A stretch of DNA of 64,000 bases from Ruminococcus sp. (GTDB lineage Bacteria; Bacillota; Clostridia; Oscillospirales; Ruminococcaceae): NCBI GenBank assembly GCA_016290875.1, contig JAEEVL010000002.1, forward strand, positions 62,001-126,000, in the 5' to 3' direction. The position numbers and the translations under genes are program-made. The notes under the pieces are model-generated. The model worked only from the letters and a program-made list of their open reading frames with translations, was not told where the DNA came from and made no database searches. Of this stretch, positions 8,292 through 16,910 are shown one piece after another. Each line of letters starts with the position of its first letter. Within the stretch, counting starts at the first letter, position 1.

Positions 8292-9557
8292 TCAAACGTT
8301 TGCGAAAGCCTGCTTGAGGTCGTCGAGAATGTCGTCAACATTTTCAAGACCAACAGAAAGACGAATAAGTCCGCCGTTGATACCGCAGGCAGCGAGCTGC
8401 TCGTCAGTAAGCTGACGGTGAGTTGCACTTGCAGGGTGAAGAACACAAGTTCTGATGTCAGCAACGTGTACTTCGTTGGAAGCGAGCTTGAGTGAATCCA
8501 TAAACTTGATAGCAGTATTCTTGCCGCCCTTGATAACAAAGGAGATAACACCGCTTGTACCCATAGGAAGATACTTCTTAGCGAGTTCGTGGTATTTGTT
8601 GCTCTCGAGTCCGGGATAGTTAACAGACTCTACCTTGTCGTTTGCCTCGAGGAACTTGGCAACGATCATTGCGTTCTCACAGTACTGCTTCATACGGAGA
8701 GCAAGTGTCTCAAGACCGAGGTTGAGGTAGAATGCGGACTGTGCTGAAGGATAGCAGCCGAAGTCTCTCATGAGCTGCATTCTTGCCTTGATGATGTAAG
8801 CAGCCTTGCCGTAAGTCTTTGTGTAGATAGTTCCGTGGTAGCTCTCATCGGGCTCTGTGAACTCGGGGAACTTGCCGTTTGTCCAGTCGAATTTACCGGA
8901 ATCAACGATAACGCCGCCGCCCTGTACTGCATGACCGTCCATATACTTTGTAGTGGAGTGGATAACGATGTCAGCACCGTATTCAAAAGGTCTGCAGAGG
9001 ATAGGTGTGGGGAATGTGTTGTCGATGATGAGCGGAACGCCGTTTGCGTGAGCTATCTTAGCGAATTTCTCAATGTCGAAAACAGAGAGTGCCGGATTAG
9101 CGAGAGTCTCACCGAAAACAGCCTTTGTGTTAGGCTTGAAAGCCTTCTGTATCTCGTCTTCGGAAGCGTCAGCGTCAACGAAGATGCACTCGATGCCGAG
9201 CTTCTTGAGTGTGTAAGCGAAAAGGTTTACTGTACCGCCGTAAATGGTTGCAGCGGAGATGAAGCTGTCACCAGCCTTGAGGATATTAAGAAGTGAAAGG
9301 AGCGAAGCTGCCTGACCGCTGGAGGTACACATAGCTCCGATACCGCCTTCGAGTGCTGCGATCTTGTCTTCAACTGCCATAACTGTGGGATTCTCGAAAC
9401 GAGAATAGATAAGGCTCTTGGTGGGATCATCAAAAACAGCAGCAACATCGTCTGTTGAGTCATATACATAAGTAGTGCTCTGTACGATAGGTACTACTCT
9501 TGGTTCTGTATTCTTAGGGGTGTAGCCTGCGTGCAGGCACTGTGTCTCGATCTTCAT
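8292..9557 (-). CDS. metY: O-acetylhomoserine sulfhydrylase (O-acetylhomoserine aminocarboxypropyltransferase)
   Basis: This 421-residue protein belongs to the PLP-dependent Cys/Met metabolism family. It begins with ETQCLHAGY and YSRFENPT, typical of MetY, and has the Schiff-base lysine in IHSTTKYMDGH. It converts O-acetylhomoserine and sulfide (or methanethiol) to homocysteine (or methionine). Length is normal for MetY and longer than MetB/MetC. The SD TGGAGGT lies 8 nt before the start. It is monocistronic, between a promoter at 9613-9640 and the terminator at 8241-8276. The leader of about 50 nt is too short for a SAM riboswitch. cysK is in the same window at 20884 but not linked. Confidence 0.92.
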   Translation of the reverse strand: MKIETQCLHAGYTPKNTEPRVVPIVQSTTYVYDSTDDVAAVFDDPTKSLIYSRFENPTVMAVEDKIAALEGGIGAMCTSSGQAASLLSLLNILKAGDSFISAATIYGGTVNLFAYTLKKLGIECIFVDADASEDEIQKAFKPNTKAVFGETLANPALSVFDIEKFAKIAHANGVPLIIDNTFPTPILCRPFEYGADIVIHSTTKYMDGHAVQGGGVIVDSGKFDWTNGKFPEFTEPDESYHGTIYTKTYGKAAYIIKARMQLMRDFGCYPSAQSAFYLNLGLETLALRMKQYCENAMIVAKFLEANDKVESVNYPGLESNKYHELAKKYLPMGTSGVISFVIKGGKNTAIKFMDSLKLASNEVHVADIRTCVLHPASATHRQLTDEQLAACGINGGLIRLSVGLENVDDILDDLKQAFANV

Positions 9558-9612
9558 TTTCAGACCTCCAGATGATTATTTATACCTTGTGGCATATAGT
9601 TTTTACTTATAT

Positions 9613-9640
9613 ATTATATCATATTGGTCGGAATTGTCAA
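9613..9640 (-). promoter_or_regulatory. Promoter of metY
   Basis: On the minus strand TTGACA (9640-9635), 16-bp spacer, TATAAT (9618-9613). It stands back to back with the valS T-box promoter. Confidence 0.75.
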
Positions 9641-9706
9641 GCACATTTTGTCCGGCTGTCAGTTTGTGCGGTCAGACTGCTGAGATCATCCCATAACAAA
9701 TAACCC

Positions 9707-9735
9707 TTGACAAATGCAGGAGCATCGTGTATAAT
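9707..9735 (+). promoter_or_regulatory. Promoter of the T-box/valS transcript
   Basis: TTGACA at 9707-9712, 17-bp spacer, TATAAT at 9730-9735, directly before the T-box leader. Confidence 0.85.
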
Positions 9736-9741
9736 AGGAGT

Positions 9742-10008
9742 ATATTTCAAAGGCTGTGAAGAAAAGGAGTACGCATAACTGCTGATTTACAGAGAGCCGC
9801 TGTCCGGTGCAAAGCGGTATGAGGCGTGTGCGGAAGTAGTTTCGGAGCTCTTCGGGCGAAATAACAGTAGTCCGCGGCGTGTCCTCACGTTACAGAGGAA
9901 GCGGTTAGACAGACCGCGCAGAGTGCGGATAGAAATATCCGAATTCAGGTGGTAACACGGACTTTAGTTCGCCCTGGACCTTAAATGGTTCGGGGTGATT
10001 TTTGTTTT
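9742..10008 (+). promoter_or_regulatory. T-box leader, probably valine-specific
   Basis: The leader has the Stem I motifs GGAGTA and ACAGAGAG, the T-box core GGTGGTAACACGG at 9948-9960, and a terminator made of CGCCCTGGACC (9970-9980) and GGTTCGGGGTG (9987-9997) followed by a T-run. A GTA at 9836-9838 in the 3' side of Stem I is the likely specifier; a GTT three bases on is the alternative, and both mean valine. Uncharged tRNA-Val should favour the antiterminator and let transcription continue into the membrane protein gene and valS. Confidence 0.85.
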
Positions 10009-10021
10009 TGGAGGTGTTGGC

Positions 10022-10738
10022 ATGGATACTGACAATGGCTCTATGAAGGAAGGCATACGTTCCGAAAGCTGTCTTGTCAGATATGTCGCTGTGGTAAATG
10101 TGGTCCTTATCGCGGCATTGCTGCTGTTTATCGCAGTTCTTGTTCCGGTCTCGGGTATACTCCAGAGAAACAAGGACAGGAAACAGGCAGAGGATTACTA
10201 CGACCGCTATTACAAAGGTGTTGCGAACTATATTGCGGATAAGCGCGATAGCTCCCACAGTGAGGATTCTATCCGGAAAAATGTGGATATGCGTTATACA
10301 AAGCTGTTCGATATCCAGCCGGAAAAGATAATCGGCAGAGGTATTCTTGACGGGAAGAGCCGCGGTGAAATTATCGACGACCTGATAGATGAGATAGCTG
10401 ATAACAGGTGGTTCGGCTGGCTTGAATATGATAATCTGGCTACTGACATGATACGTCTGGCGATCATAGGATGTATTGCTGTTATCCTTGTTTTTACCCC
10501 GATTCTTGCAGCAGTTATCATCGTTCAGGAGCACAGATACGTCAATGCTGATGAGAAAACAGTTTCCCTCAGCAGAGGAGTTTCCGTCCTGCTTCCGGAT
10601 GTTATCCGTGCGGAGACAGGCTTCCCCAAAAGGGTGACAGTCGTCACGGACAAACGCAGGTACAAGCGGAGGTTTATCCGCAACAACTGCGAAATAGCAG
10701 AGTTTATCAACGAGCGATGCAATAATGCCGCTCAATAA
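10022..10738 (+). CDS. Two-helix membrane protein of unknown function under the valS T-box
   Basis: I do not recognise the family. The ATG at 10022 has GGAGGTG 5 nt upstream; an upstream in-frame start at 9995 lies inside the T-box terminator and is rejected. The 238 residues have a membrane helix at about 20-46 and another at about 138-165, with a charged ~90-residue region between them, and a basic C-terminal domain (KRRYKRRFIRNN). It lies 20 bp before valS with no terminator between them, so it shares T-box control. The link to valine or to tRNA charging is only positional. Confidence 0.65.
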   Translation: MDTDNGSMKEGIRSESCLVRYVAVVNVVLIAALLLFIAVLVPVSGILQRNKDRKQAEDYYDRYYKGVANYIADKRDSSHSEDSIRKNVDMRYTKLFDIQPEKIIGRGILDGKSRGEIIDDLIDEIADNRWFGWLEYDNLATDMIRLAIIGCIAVILVFTPILAAVIIVQEHRYVNADEKTVSLSRGVSVLLPDVIRAETGFPKRVTVVTDKRRYKRRFIRNNCEIAEFINERCNNAAQ

Positions 10739-10758
10739 TACAGTAAGGAGAAATACCA

Positions 10759-13377
10759 ATGGCAAAAGAACTCGCAAAGGCTTACGATCCTAAGGATTTT
10801 GAAGACCGTATCTATCAGGCGTGGAATGACAAGGGCTGCTTCAGAGCAGAGGCTGATCCCAAGAAAACACCCTATACTATCGTTATCCCCCCTCCGAACA
10901 TAACAGGACAGCTCCACATGGGACACGCTCTCGATGAAACTCTTCAGGATATCCTTATCCGCTGGAAGAGAATGAGCGGATACAGCGCACTCTGGCTCCC
11001 CGGAACCGACCACGCTGCTATCGCTACCGAGGCTAAAATAGTTGAAGCTATGCGCAAGGAAGGCGTTACAAAGGAAGACCTCGGACGAGAAGGCTTCATG
11101 AAGCGTGCATGGGAGTGGAAGAAGCAGTACGGCGGCCGTATCGTAGAGCAGCTCAAGAAGCTCGGTTCTTCATGCGACTGGTCAAGAGAGCGCTTTACTA
11201 TGGACGAAGGCTGCTCAAAGGCTGTTAAGGAAGTATTCATCAAGTATTATGAAAAAGGTCTTATCTACCGCGGTGAGCGTATCATCAACTGGTGCCCCAA
11301 GTGTAAGACTTCACTTTCTGACGCAGAGGTAACTTACGAGGATCAGGCAGGTCATTTCTGGCATCTCCGCTACAAGATAAAGGATTCTGACGGATATCTT
11401 GAACTTGCTACAACACGTCCGGAAACTCTCCTCGGTGATACAGCTGTTGCAGTAAACCCCAAGGACGAGCGCTATACAGACCTCGTTGGCAAGACTGTTA
11501 TTCTCCCTATCGTTCACAGAGAGATACCGATCGTTGCTGATGACTATGTTGAAATGGATTTCGGTACAGGTGTAGTTAAGATAACTCCTGCACATGATCC
11601 TAACGACTTCGAGGTAGGTCTCCGTCACAACCTCCCCGTTATAAACGTAATGAACGACGACGCTACTATCGTTGACGACTATCCGGCTTATGCAGGTATG
11701 GACAGATATACCGCAAGAGAGAAGATAGTTGAAGACCTCGAAAAGGAAGGCGCTCTCGTAAAGATAGAGGAATACAGCCACAATGTCGGCACTTGCTACC
11801 GCTGCGGAACAACTGTTGAACCTAAGGTATCCACACAGTGGTTCGTTAAGATGAAGCCTCTCGCAGAGCCTGCTATAAAGGCTGTAAGAAACGGCGATAC
11901 AAAGTTCGTACCGGAGAGATTCGACAAGATATACTTCCACTGGCTCGAGAATATCAAGGACTGGTGTATCTCCCGTCAGATATGGTGGGGCCATCAGATA
12001 CCTGCATTCTACTGCGATTCCTGCGGCGAAATGGTCGTAACAAAGGAGAGCAGTGCGGTTTGTCCTAAGTGCGGCAAGCCTATGAGACAGGATCCTGACA
12101 CTCTCGATACATGGTTCAGCTCAGCGCTCTGGCCGTTCTCAACTCTCGGCTGGCCTGAGAATACAGAGGACCTCAAGTACTTCTATCCTACAAATACACT
12201 CGTTACAGGCTATGACATCATCTTCTTCTGGGTAATCAGAATGATGTTCAGCGGCCTTGAGAATATGGGCAAGGTACCTTTTGATACAGTTCTCATTCAC
12301 GGACTCGTTCGTGACTCTCAGGGACGAAAGATGTCCAAGTCTCTCGGAAACGGTATCGATCCTCTTGAAGTTATCAACGAATACGGCGCTGATGCTCTCC
12401 GCTTCATGCTCGCAACAGGTAACTCACCCGGAAACGATATGCGTTACATCGACGACAAGGTAAAGGCTGCCCGTAACTTCGCAAACAAGCTCTGGAACGC
12501 TTCACGTTTCATCATGATGAACCTTCCGGAGGACTTCGAGTTCAAGGGACTTCCTTCTGAGCTCGAGATAGAGGACAAGTGGCTCGTTAACAAGTTCAAC
12601 CGTCTTGCTAAGGAAGTCGGCGAGAACCTCGACAAGTATGAGCTCGGCGTTGCTTCACAGAAGATATACGACTTCATCTGGGACGTTTACTGCGACTGGT
12701 ACATCGAGCTTACAAAGCCGAGAATCCAGGCAGGCGGCGAGACAATGGCAAAGGCTCAGGCAGTGCTCGTATGGGCAATGCAGGGAATGCTCAAGCTTCT
12801 CCACCCGTTTATGCCTTTCATCACTGAGGAGATTTGGCAGGTCCTCACAAACGAGAAGTCAATGATAATCCTCGAGAAGTACCCGACATACGACAGCTCT
12901 ATCGACTATACAGCAGAGGAAGAATCCTTCGAGAAGGTGATCTCCGCTATCAAGGCTGTAAGAAACGTTCGTACAGAGATGAACGTACCGCCGTCGGTAA
13001 AGGCAAAGCTCCTCATCGAGACAGCAGAGCCTCAGGTATTCGTAAACAGCACAGTATTCTTCGAGAAGCTTGCTTCTGCTTCAGCTGTTGAGGTAGGCGA
13101 GAGCCTTTCACATGAGAACTGCGCTAACGCTGTTACAGATACCGCTCGTATCTTCATTCCTATGGATGAGCTCGTTGACAAGGAGAAGGAGACTGCACGT
13201 CTCGAAAAGGAGAAGGCTAAGGTTCAGAAGGATATAGACTTCCTCAGCGGAAAGCTCAATAATCAGGGCTTTATCGCAAAGGCTCCGGCACAGCTTATCG
13301 AGGCTGAAAAGGCAAAGCTTGCCAAGGCTCAGGAGAAGATGTCTAAGATAGAGCAGTCTATCGCAGCATTCAAGTGA
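10759..13377 (+). CDS. valS: Valyl-tRNA synthetase
   Basis: This 872-residue class I synthetase charges tRNA-Val. The HIGH motif appears as HMGH at residues 53-56 (after PPPNITGQL) and the KMSKS motif at 524-528. The editing (CP1) domain lies between about 190 and 340. A C-terminal coiled-coil arm (about 805-870, rich in Glu and Lys) is typical of ValS. The SD AAGGAG lies 9 nt upstream. Length is normal. It is the second gene of the T-box transcript. Codon use is strongly biased towards C-ending codons, as expected for a highly expressed gene. Confidence 0.97.
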   Translation: MAKELAKAYDPKDFEDRIYQAWNDKGCFRAEADPKKTPYTIVIPPPNITGQLHMGHALDETLQDILIRWKRMSGYSALWLPGTDHAAIATEAKIVEAMRKEGVTKEDLGREGFMKRAWEWKKQYGGRIVEQLKKLGSSCDWSRERFTMDEGCSKAVKEVFIKYYEKGLIYRGERIINWCPKCKTSLSDAEVTYEDQAGHFWHLRYKIKDSDGYLELATTRPETLLGDTAVAVNPKDERYTDLVGKTVILPIVHREIPIVADDYVEMDFGTGVVKITPAHDPNDFEVGLRHNLPVINVMNDDATIVDDYPAYAGMDRYTAREKIVEDLEKEGALVKIEEYSHNVGTCYRCGTTVEPKVSTQWFVKMKPLAEPAIKAVRNGDTKFVPERFDKIYFHWLENIKDWCISRQIWWGHQIPAFYCDSCGEMVVTKESSAVCPKCGKPMRQDPDTLDTWFSSALWPFSTLGWPENTEDLKYFYPTNTLVTGYDIIFFWVIRMMFSGLENMGKVPFDTVLIHGLVRDSQGRKMSKSLGNGIDPLEVINEYGADALRFMLATGNSPGNDMRYIDDKVKAARNFANKLWNASRFIMMNLPEDFEFKGLPSELEIEDKWLVNKFNRLAKEVGENLDKYELGVASQKIYDFIWDVYCDWYIELTKPRIQAGGETMAKAQAVLVWAMQGMLKLLHPFMPFITEEIWQVLTNEKSMIILEKYPTYDSSIDYTAEEESFEKVISAIKAVRNVRTEMNVPPSVKAKLLIETAEPQVFVNSTVFFEKLASASAVEVGESLSHENCANAVTDTARIFIPMDELVDKEKETARLEKEKAKVQKDIDFLSGKLNNQGFIAKAPAQLIEAEKAKLAKAQEKMSKIEQSIAAFK

Positions 13378-13383
13378 TAATGC

Positions 13384-13414
13384 AAGGGGAACGTCTTTGG
13401 GCGTTTCCCTTTTA
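13384..13414 (+). terminator. Terminator of valS
   Basis: AAGGGGAACG (13384-13393) pairs with CGTTTCCCTT (13402-13411) through one G-T wobble; TTT follows. Confidence 0.75.
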
Positions 13415-13420
13415 AGCAAG

Positions 13421-13472
13421 GCAACATTGCAAGGTTGCAAACTTTTCAAAAACTTGCATCCTTGCAATCTTC
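13421..13472 (+). repeat. Imperfect hairpin repeat, copy 1 (upstream of the YjbR gene)
   Basis: A 52-bp inverted repeat beginning GCAACATTGCAAGGTTGCAA; its second half, read in reverse, begins GAAGATTGCAAGGATGCAAG. The CAACATTGCAAGG core recurs in copy 2 at 13883, on the other side of the YjbR gene. Confidence 0.7.
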
Positions 13473-13511
13473 AATAATAAAGCTGTTGCAGACAAAGACG
13501 GTCACAGTATT

Positions 13512-13862
13512 ATGAGAAACAGTATCTTTTTATATGTCTCGGAGCAGTACGGCACTGAGCCGGAATACCTCTGGGCAAAAACTCCCGATGCCGCTGTTAT
13601 ACGGCATAAAGGCAATAACAAGTGGTACGGGATAATAATGAATGTTCCGAAAAAGACACTTGGGCTTCCCGGTGAAGGTAACATTGACATACTGAACGTA
13701 AAGTGTACACCGGCAGTGAGAGAGATACTTCTCGGTGAGAGAAAGGCTCTTCCGGCGTATCATATGAACAAACAGCACTGGATAAGCCTTCCGCTGGACG
13801 GTTCGCTTGAAGAGACAATAATATTCAGTCTCATAGATGAAAGCTATGAGCTTACAAAATGA
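13512..13862 (+). CDS. MmcQ/YjbR family protein
   Basis: This 116-residue protein has the YjbR/CyaY-like pattern: WYGIIMNVPKKTLG, then NIDILNVKC, then LPAYHMNKQHWISL, and a final SLEETIIFSLIDESYELT. The last motif corresponds to the usual 'L.D.SY.LT.K' end of the family. Family members are often called DNA-binding but the role is not settled. Length is normal. It lies alone between two copies of a hairpin repeat and has no clear SD (the sequence before the ATG is CACAGTATT), so expression may be low or depend on another start. Confidence 0.75.
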   Translation: MRNSIFLYVSEQYGTEPEYLWAKTPDAAVIRHKGNNKWYGIIMNVPKKTLGLPGEGNIDILNVKCTPAVREILLGERKALPAYHMNKQHWISLPLDGSLEETIIFSLIDESYELTK

Positions 13863-13882
13863 GATGAATTGCTGCTGCAAGA

Positions 13883-13925
13883 CAACATTGCAAGGATGCA
13901 GGTCCTTATAAACCTTGCAATGTTG
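13883..13925 (+). repeat. Hairpin repeat, copy 2 (downstream of the YjbR gene)
   Basis: Perfect 13-bp arms CAACATTGCAAGG (13883-13895) and CCTTGCAATGTTG (13913-13925) with a 17-nt loop. The left arm is the same 13-mer as in copy 1. No T-run follows, so it is not a normal terminator. Confidence 0.75.
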
Positions 13926-13958
13926 AATCATTCCCGATAAAAGCAGAGAGGTGATTTT

Positions 13959-14486
13959 ATGAGCATATTTACAGTACCGGTACTTGTATCAGAAAACTTC
14001 ATACTCCGTCCGCTTACCGTTGATGATGCGGAAGCCGTCTTTGCATGGGCAGGAGATGAACGCGTCAATACATATATGCCCTATAATACCCACCGTTCTC
14101 CCGATGAGTCGAGTGAATGGCTCAGATCGCTGGAAAACCTTGAAAACGAGTATCAGTGGGGATTTGTCAGAAAGTCCGATGGTCTGCTGATAGGCTCGGG
14201 CGGTATGCGTTACCGCGTGGACAGCGATAAGTGGTCTTTCGGCTACAATATCCGCTATGACTGCTGGAACAGGGGATATACTACGGAAATCACCAAATGC
14301 ATGATAGATTTTATCATCAGTCAGGGAGCAAAGCACATAACCGCTGAACACGCCGTTGACAATCCGGCTTCCGGCAGAGTAATGGAGAAATGCGGTCTGC
14401 ACTTCGTTGGTTATGGTGAATACACGAGCTTTGACGGCACAAAGACTTACAGATCAAAAGTTTATGAATTGAATGAAGGTGAATGA
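13959..14486 (+). CDS. GNAT family N-acetyltransferase (RimJ/RimL-like)
   Basis: The 175 residues show the RimJ/RimL layout: LRPLTVDDAEAVFAW near the N terminus, a GSGGMRYR strand, then an acetyl-CoA site in the GYTTEITKCMI region with NPASGRVMEKCGLHFVG near the C terminus. It transfers acetyl from acetyl-CoA to an amine; the substrate is unknown. SD AGAGGTG lies 6 nt upstream of ATG 13959. The stop is 1 bp before the next start, so it is probably coupled to the Dabb gene. Confidence 0.88.
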   Translation: MSIFTVPVLVSENFILRPLTVDDAEAVFAWAGDERVNTYMPYNTHRSPDESSEWLRSLENLENEYQWGFVRKSDGLLIGSGGMRYRVDSDKWSFGYNIRYDCWNRGYTTEITKCMIDFIISQGAKHITAEHAVDNPASGRVMEKCGLHFVGYGEYTSFDGTKTYRSKVYELNEGE

Positions 14487-14487
14487 T

Positions 14488-14790
14488 ATGATAAAGCATA
14501 TAGTAATGTTCAAGCTGAAAGAGTCTGACGGACGCAGCGAGTATGAGAACGCTCTCGAAGCAAAGAAGCGCTTCGACAACGTTATCGCAAACGTAAAGGA
14601 ACTCAAAAAGGGCGAGGTAGTCATCAACTCAAAGGAAGCTCCCGAGAGCAACTACACTATCTCACTTCTCTGTGATTTTGAGTCTATCGCTGACCTCAAC
14701 GCCTATCAGGTACACCCGGCTCACCTTGAGTTCGGAAAGTTTATAGGCACAGTCAAGACAGACCGTGCTTGTATAGATTATGAATACTGA
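14488..14790 (+). CDS. Dabb (stress-responsive alpha-beta barrel) domain protein
   Basis: The start at ATG 14488 gives MIKHIVMFKL, the usual first strand of Dabb proteins, with GAAGGTG upstream; the in-frame ATG at 14473 lies inside the preceding gene. The 100 residues cover one barrel: MIKHIVMFK, the SNYTISLLCDFES strand, and the AYQVHPAHLEF helix motif. These dimeric ferredoxin-like barrels are often small enzymes or stress proteins; the function here is not known. Confidence 0.85.
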   Translation: MIKHIVMFKLKESDGRSEYENALEAKKRFDNVIANVKELKKGEVVINSKEAPESNYTISLLCDFESIADLNAYQVHPAHLEFGKFIGTVKTDRACIDYEY

Positions 14791-14851
14791 TTCGGCTTTT
14801 GCGGCATAATAAACCGTCTTAGCCGAATGATCGGATAAAGGAGGTAAAATT

Positions 14852-15595
14852 ATGACAGACATCAAGGGAAAATGGGCGCTCCTCACGGGCGCAAGCAGAG
14901 GAATAGGCAGACTCTCTGCAATATTTATGGCAAAACAGGGTGTGAACCTTGTGCTCCACAGCAGAAACAAGGAGCACTGCCAGGACGTTCTCAACGAGGT
15001 AAAGGCTCTCGGCGTAGAGGCTTACTGTGTTGAGGCTGAGCTCTCCGAACCGGAACAGATCGAAGCTATGTGTGCTGAGATCGACGCAAAGGGAACTCCT
15101 ATCGACATCATTCTCAACAATGCAGGGCTTCAGATAGCTTACAGGACAGAATACCTCAAAACACCGGCATCTGATTACGACATCAGCTTCCGTATCAATG
15201 CTACTGCACCTATGATGATCTGTTATCATTTCCTCCCGGCAATGGAGAAGAGGGGGTTCGGACGCATCGTCAACACTACAAGCGGTATCGACCTCGAGCC
15301 GGAGCAGGCTGGCTATTCAGGAGCAAAGGCTGCTCTCAACAAGGTAACAAGAGATCTTGGTCTGAAGTATCAGGGAACTGACATCACGCTCAACCTTGCT
15401 GATCCCGGCTGGTGCAGAACTGACCTCGGCGGTCCAAAGGCTCCGAATTCACCGGAGAGCGCTCTTCCCGGCGTACTGGTGGGAGCTTTCGTCAGCGACA
15501 AGAAGTCAGGACGTATCTTCTCTGCACAGGAATTCTCCGGAATGACTCTTGAGGAAGCCGTTGCCAAGGCTGAATCACAGGACAGCACCTATTGA
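14852..15595 (+). CDS. Short-chain dehydrogenase/reductase (SDR)
   Basis: A classical SDR of 247 residues. The NAD(P)-binding motif is TGASRGIG near residue 15, the NNAG motif is near 90, and the catalytic Ser and YSGAK are near 145-160. Basic residues in LHSRNKE after the second strand suggest NADPH. After the active site comes the usual ADPGWCRTDLGG segment. The substrate cannot be read from the sequence. SD AAAGGAGG is upstream. It stands 57 bp before folC, perhaps in one transcript. Confidence 0.88.
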   Translation: MTDIKGKWALLTGASRGIGRLSAIFMAKQGVNLVLHSRNKEHCQDVLNEVKALGVEAYCVEAELSEPEQIEAMCAEIDAKGTPIDIILNNAGLQIAYRTEYLKTPASDYDISFRINATAPMMICYHFLPAMEKRGFGRIVNTTSGIDLEPEQAGYSGAKAALNKVTRDLGLKYQGTDITLNLADPGWCRTDLGGPKAPNSPESALPGVLVGAFVSDKKSGRIFSAQEFSGMTLEEAVAKAESQDSTY

Positions 15596-15652
15596 CATAA
15601 CAAACTCAGGGACGGTGTTCTGCATCGTCCCTTTGACTTGTAAGGAGTAATA

Positions 15653-16909
15653 ATGGATATTAAAGAATGTATGGATTTCGTGAATTCCTATACGAAGTCC
15701 GGCGGCAGGATAACTGATCTTTCGCGTGCAAAGGAGCTTGCCGAACGCATAGGCAGTCCCGAGCAGCGCCTTAAATTCGTGCATATCGCCGGAACAAACG
15801 GCAAAGGCTCAACACTTGAATATATCTCCAATGCTCTCATTGACGCAGGGTACAGAACGGGACAGTTCACTTCGCCGTTCGTGCTCAGATACAACGACCG
15901 CATAAGGATAAACGGGCAGGAGATAGACGAGGAGTCCCTCTGTGAGATCGCTGAAAAGGTGAAGGATTCCGTTGGCGATAAGCCGTATTCGCAGTTCGAG
16001 ATAACTATGGCGATAGCACTTCTGTGGTTTGAGAGAGAGAAGTGCGACGTGGTCGTTCTTGAGACCGGCATAGGCGGCCTGCTTGACTCCACAAACATCA
16101 TACCGCCGCCGCTCGTGTCTGTGATAACTTCGATATCGCTCGACCATACGGCTATACTGGGCAAAACTGTCGAGGAGATAGCTGCGCAGAAGGCCGGCAT
16201 AATAAAGAGCGGTTCGGCAGTTGTACTTGCTGAGGACAATCCCGACAGCGTAAAGGAGCTTGTGCGCCGTACTGCGAGTGATGTGGGAGCGGAATTCATT
16301 GAACCCGAACCGTGCAGACCTTACGGTGACGGCGGAATGTTCTCTTCGTTCTATTACCGCGGAGTAAGACTAAGACCTTCAATGCCCGGAGTTCATCAGC
16401 TCTATAATGCTCAGACTGCGATAACAGTCTGCCTTTATCTGAGGGAGAAAGGCTTTGAGATAAGCGACGGAAGTATCATCAGAGCAGTAGAGAATACGCA
16501 AGTGCGCGCACGTTTGCAGTACATCGACGGAGAACCGCCTGTGCTCGTAGACGGCGGTCATAACCCGGCAGGCGTAGCGGCTCTGACTCTGATGCTTATG
16601 TATCTCAGCAGTCGCGGAAAGAAGATATTCGCTGTAATGGGAATGGTGGATTCAAAGGACTATGTGGATTGCGTCAAGTCAGTTGCAGGCTGTGCGGACG
16701 CTGTCTATGCAGTTGACGGCTTTGCACCGAACAGCGTTCCTGCGGAAACTCTTGCAGATATAGCTTCGTTCTACACGGAGACCGGTACGGGCAGCCTTGA
16801 CGAATGCGCTGCAAAGGCAAAGGAACGTGCTCTTGCTGAGAACGGCGTTGCTGTGATATGCGGTTCGCTTTATCTTGCGAGCGAATACCTCAACGGGATG
16901 AGCTGTTAG
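15653..16909 (+). CDS. folC: Folylpolyglutamate synthase / dihydrofolate synthase, paralogue 1
   Basis: This 418-residue Mur-ligase-like ATPase has the P-loop GTNGKGST at residues 47-54, followed by GQFTSPFV and the ETGIGGLLDSTN motif, and the SLDHTAILG histidine segment. It adds glutamate to (dihydro)folate and may also make dihydrofolate from dihydropteroate. A second, equally complete paralogue is at 56928. SD AAGGAG is upstream of the ATG. Whether the two share both activities cannot be told from the sequence. Confidence 0.88.
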   Translation: MDIKECMDFVNSYTKSGGRITDLSRAKELAERIGSPEQRLKFVHIAGTNGKGSTLEYISNALIDAGYRTGQFTSPFVLRYNDRIRINGQEIDEESLCEIAEKVKDSVGDKPYSQFEITMAIALLWFEREKCDVVVLETGIGGLLDSTNIIPPPLVSVITSISLDHTAILGKTVEEIAAQKAGIIKSGSAVVLAEDNPDSVKELVRRTASDVGAEFIEPEPCRPYGDGGMFSSFYYRGVRLRPSMPGVHQLYNAQTAITVCLYLREKGFEISDGSIIRAVENTQVRARLQYIDGEPPVLVDGGHNPAGVAALTLMLMYLSSRGKKIFAVMGMVDSKDYVDCVKSVAGCADAVYAVDGFAPNSVPAETLADIASFYTETGTGSLDECAAKAKERALAENGVAVICGSLYLASEYLNGMSC

Positions 16910-16910
16910 C

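Noticed and set aside
9558..9612. SAM riboswitch upstream of metY
   Set aside because: The leader from the promoter at 9613-9640 to the start codon is only about 50 nt, too short for SAM-I and without its conserved core.
9995..10021. Earlier start of the membrane protein before valS
   Set aside because: This start lies inside the T-box terminator hairpin; ATG 10022 has an SD at the right distance.
11311..11994. Long open frame (227 codons) on the minus strand inside valS
   Set aside because: It is a by-product of the strong codon bias of valS. It has no SD and no recognisable motif, and valS is certain.
14791..14827. Terminator between the Dabb and SDR genes
   Set aside because: TTCGGCT and AGCCGAA can pair, but the stem is only 7 bp with a 23-nt loop and no T-run follows.
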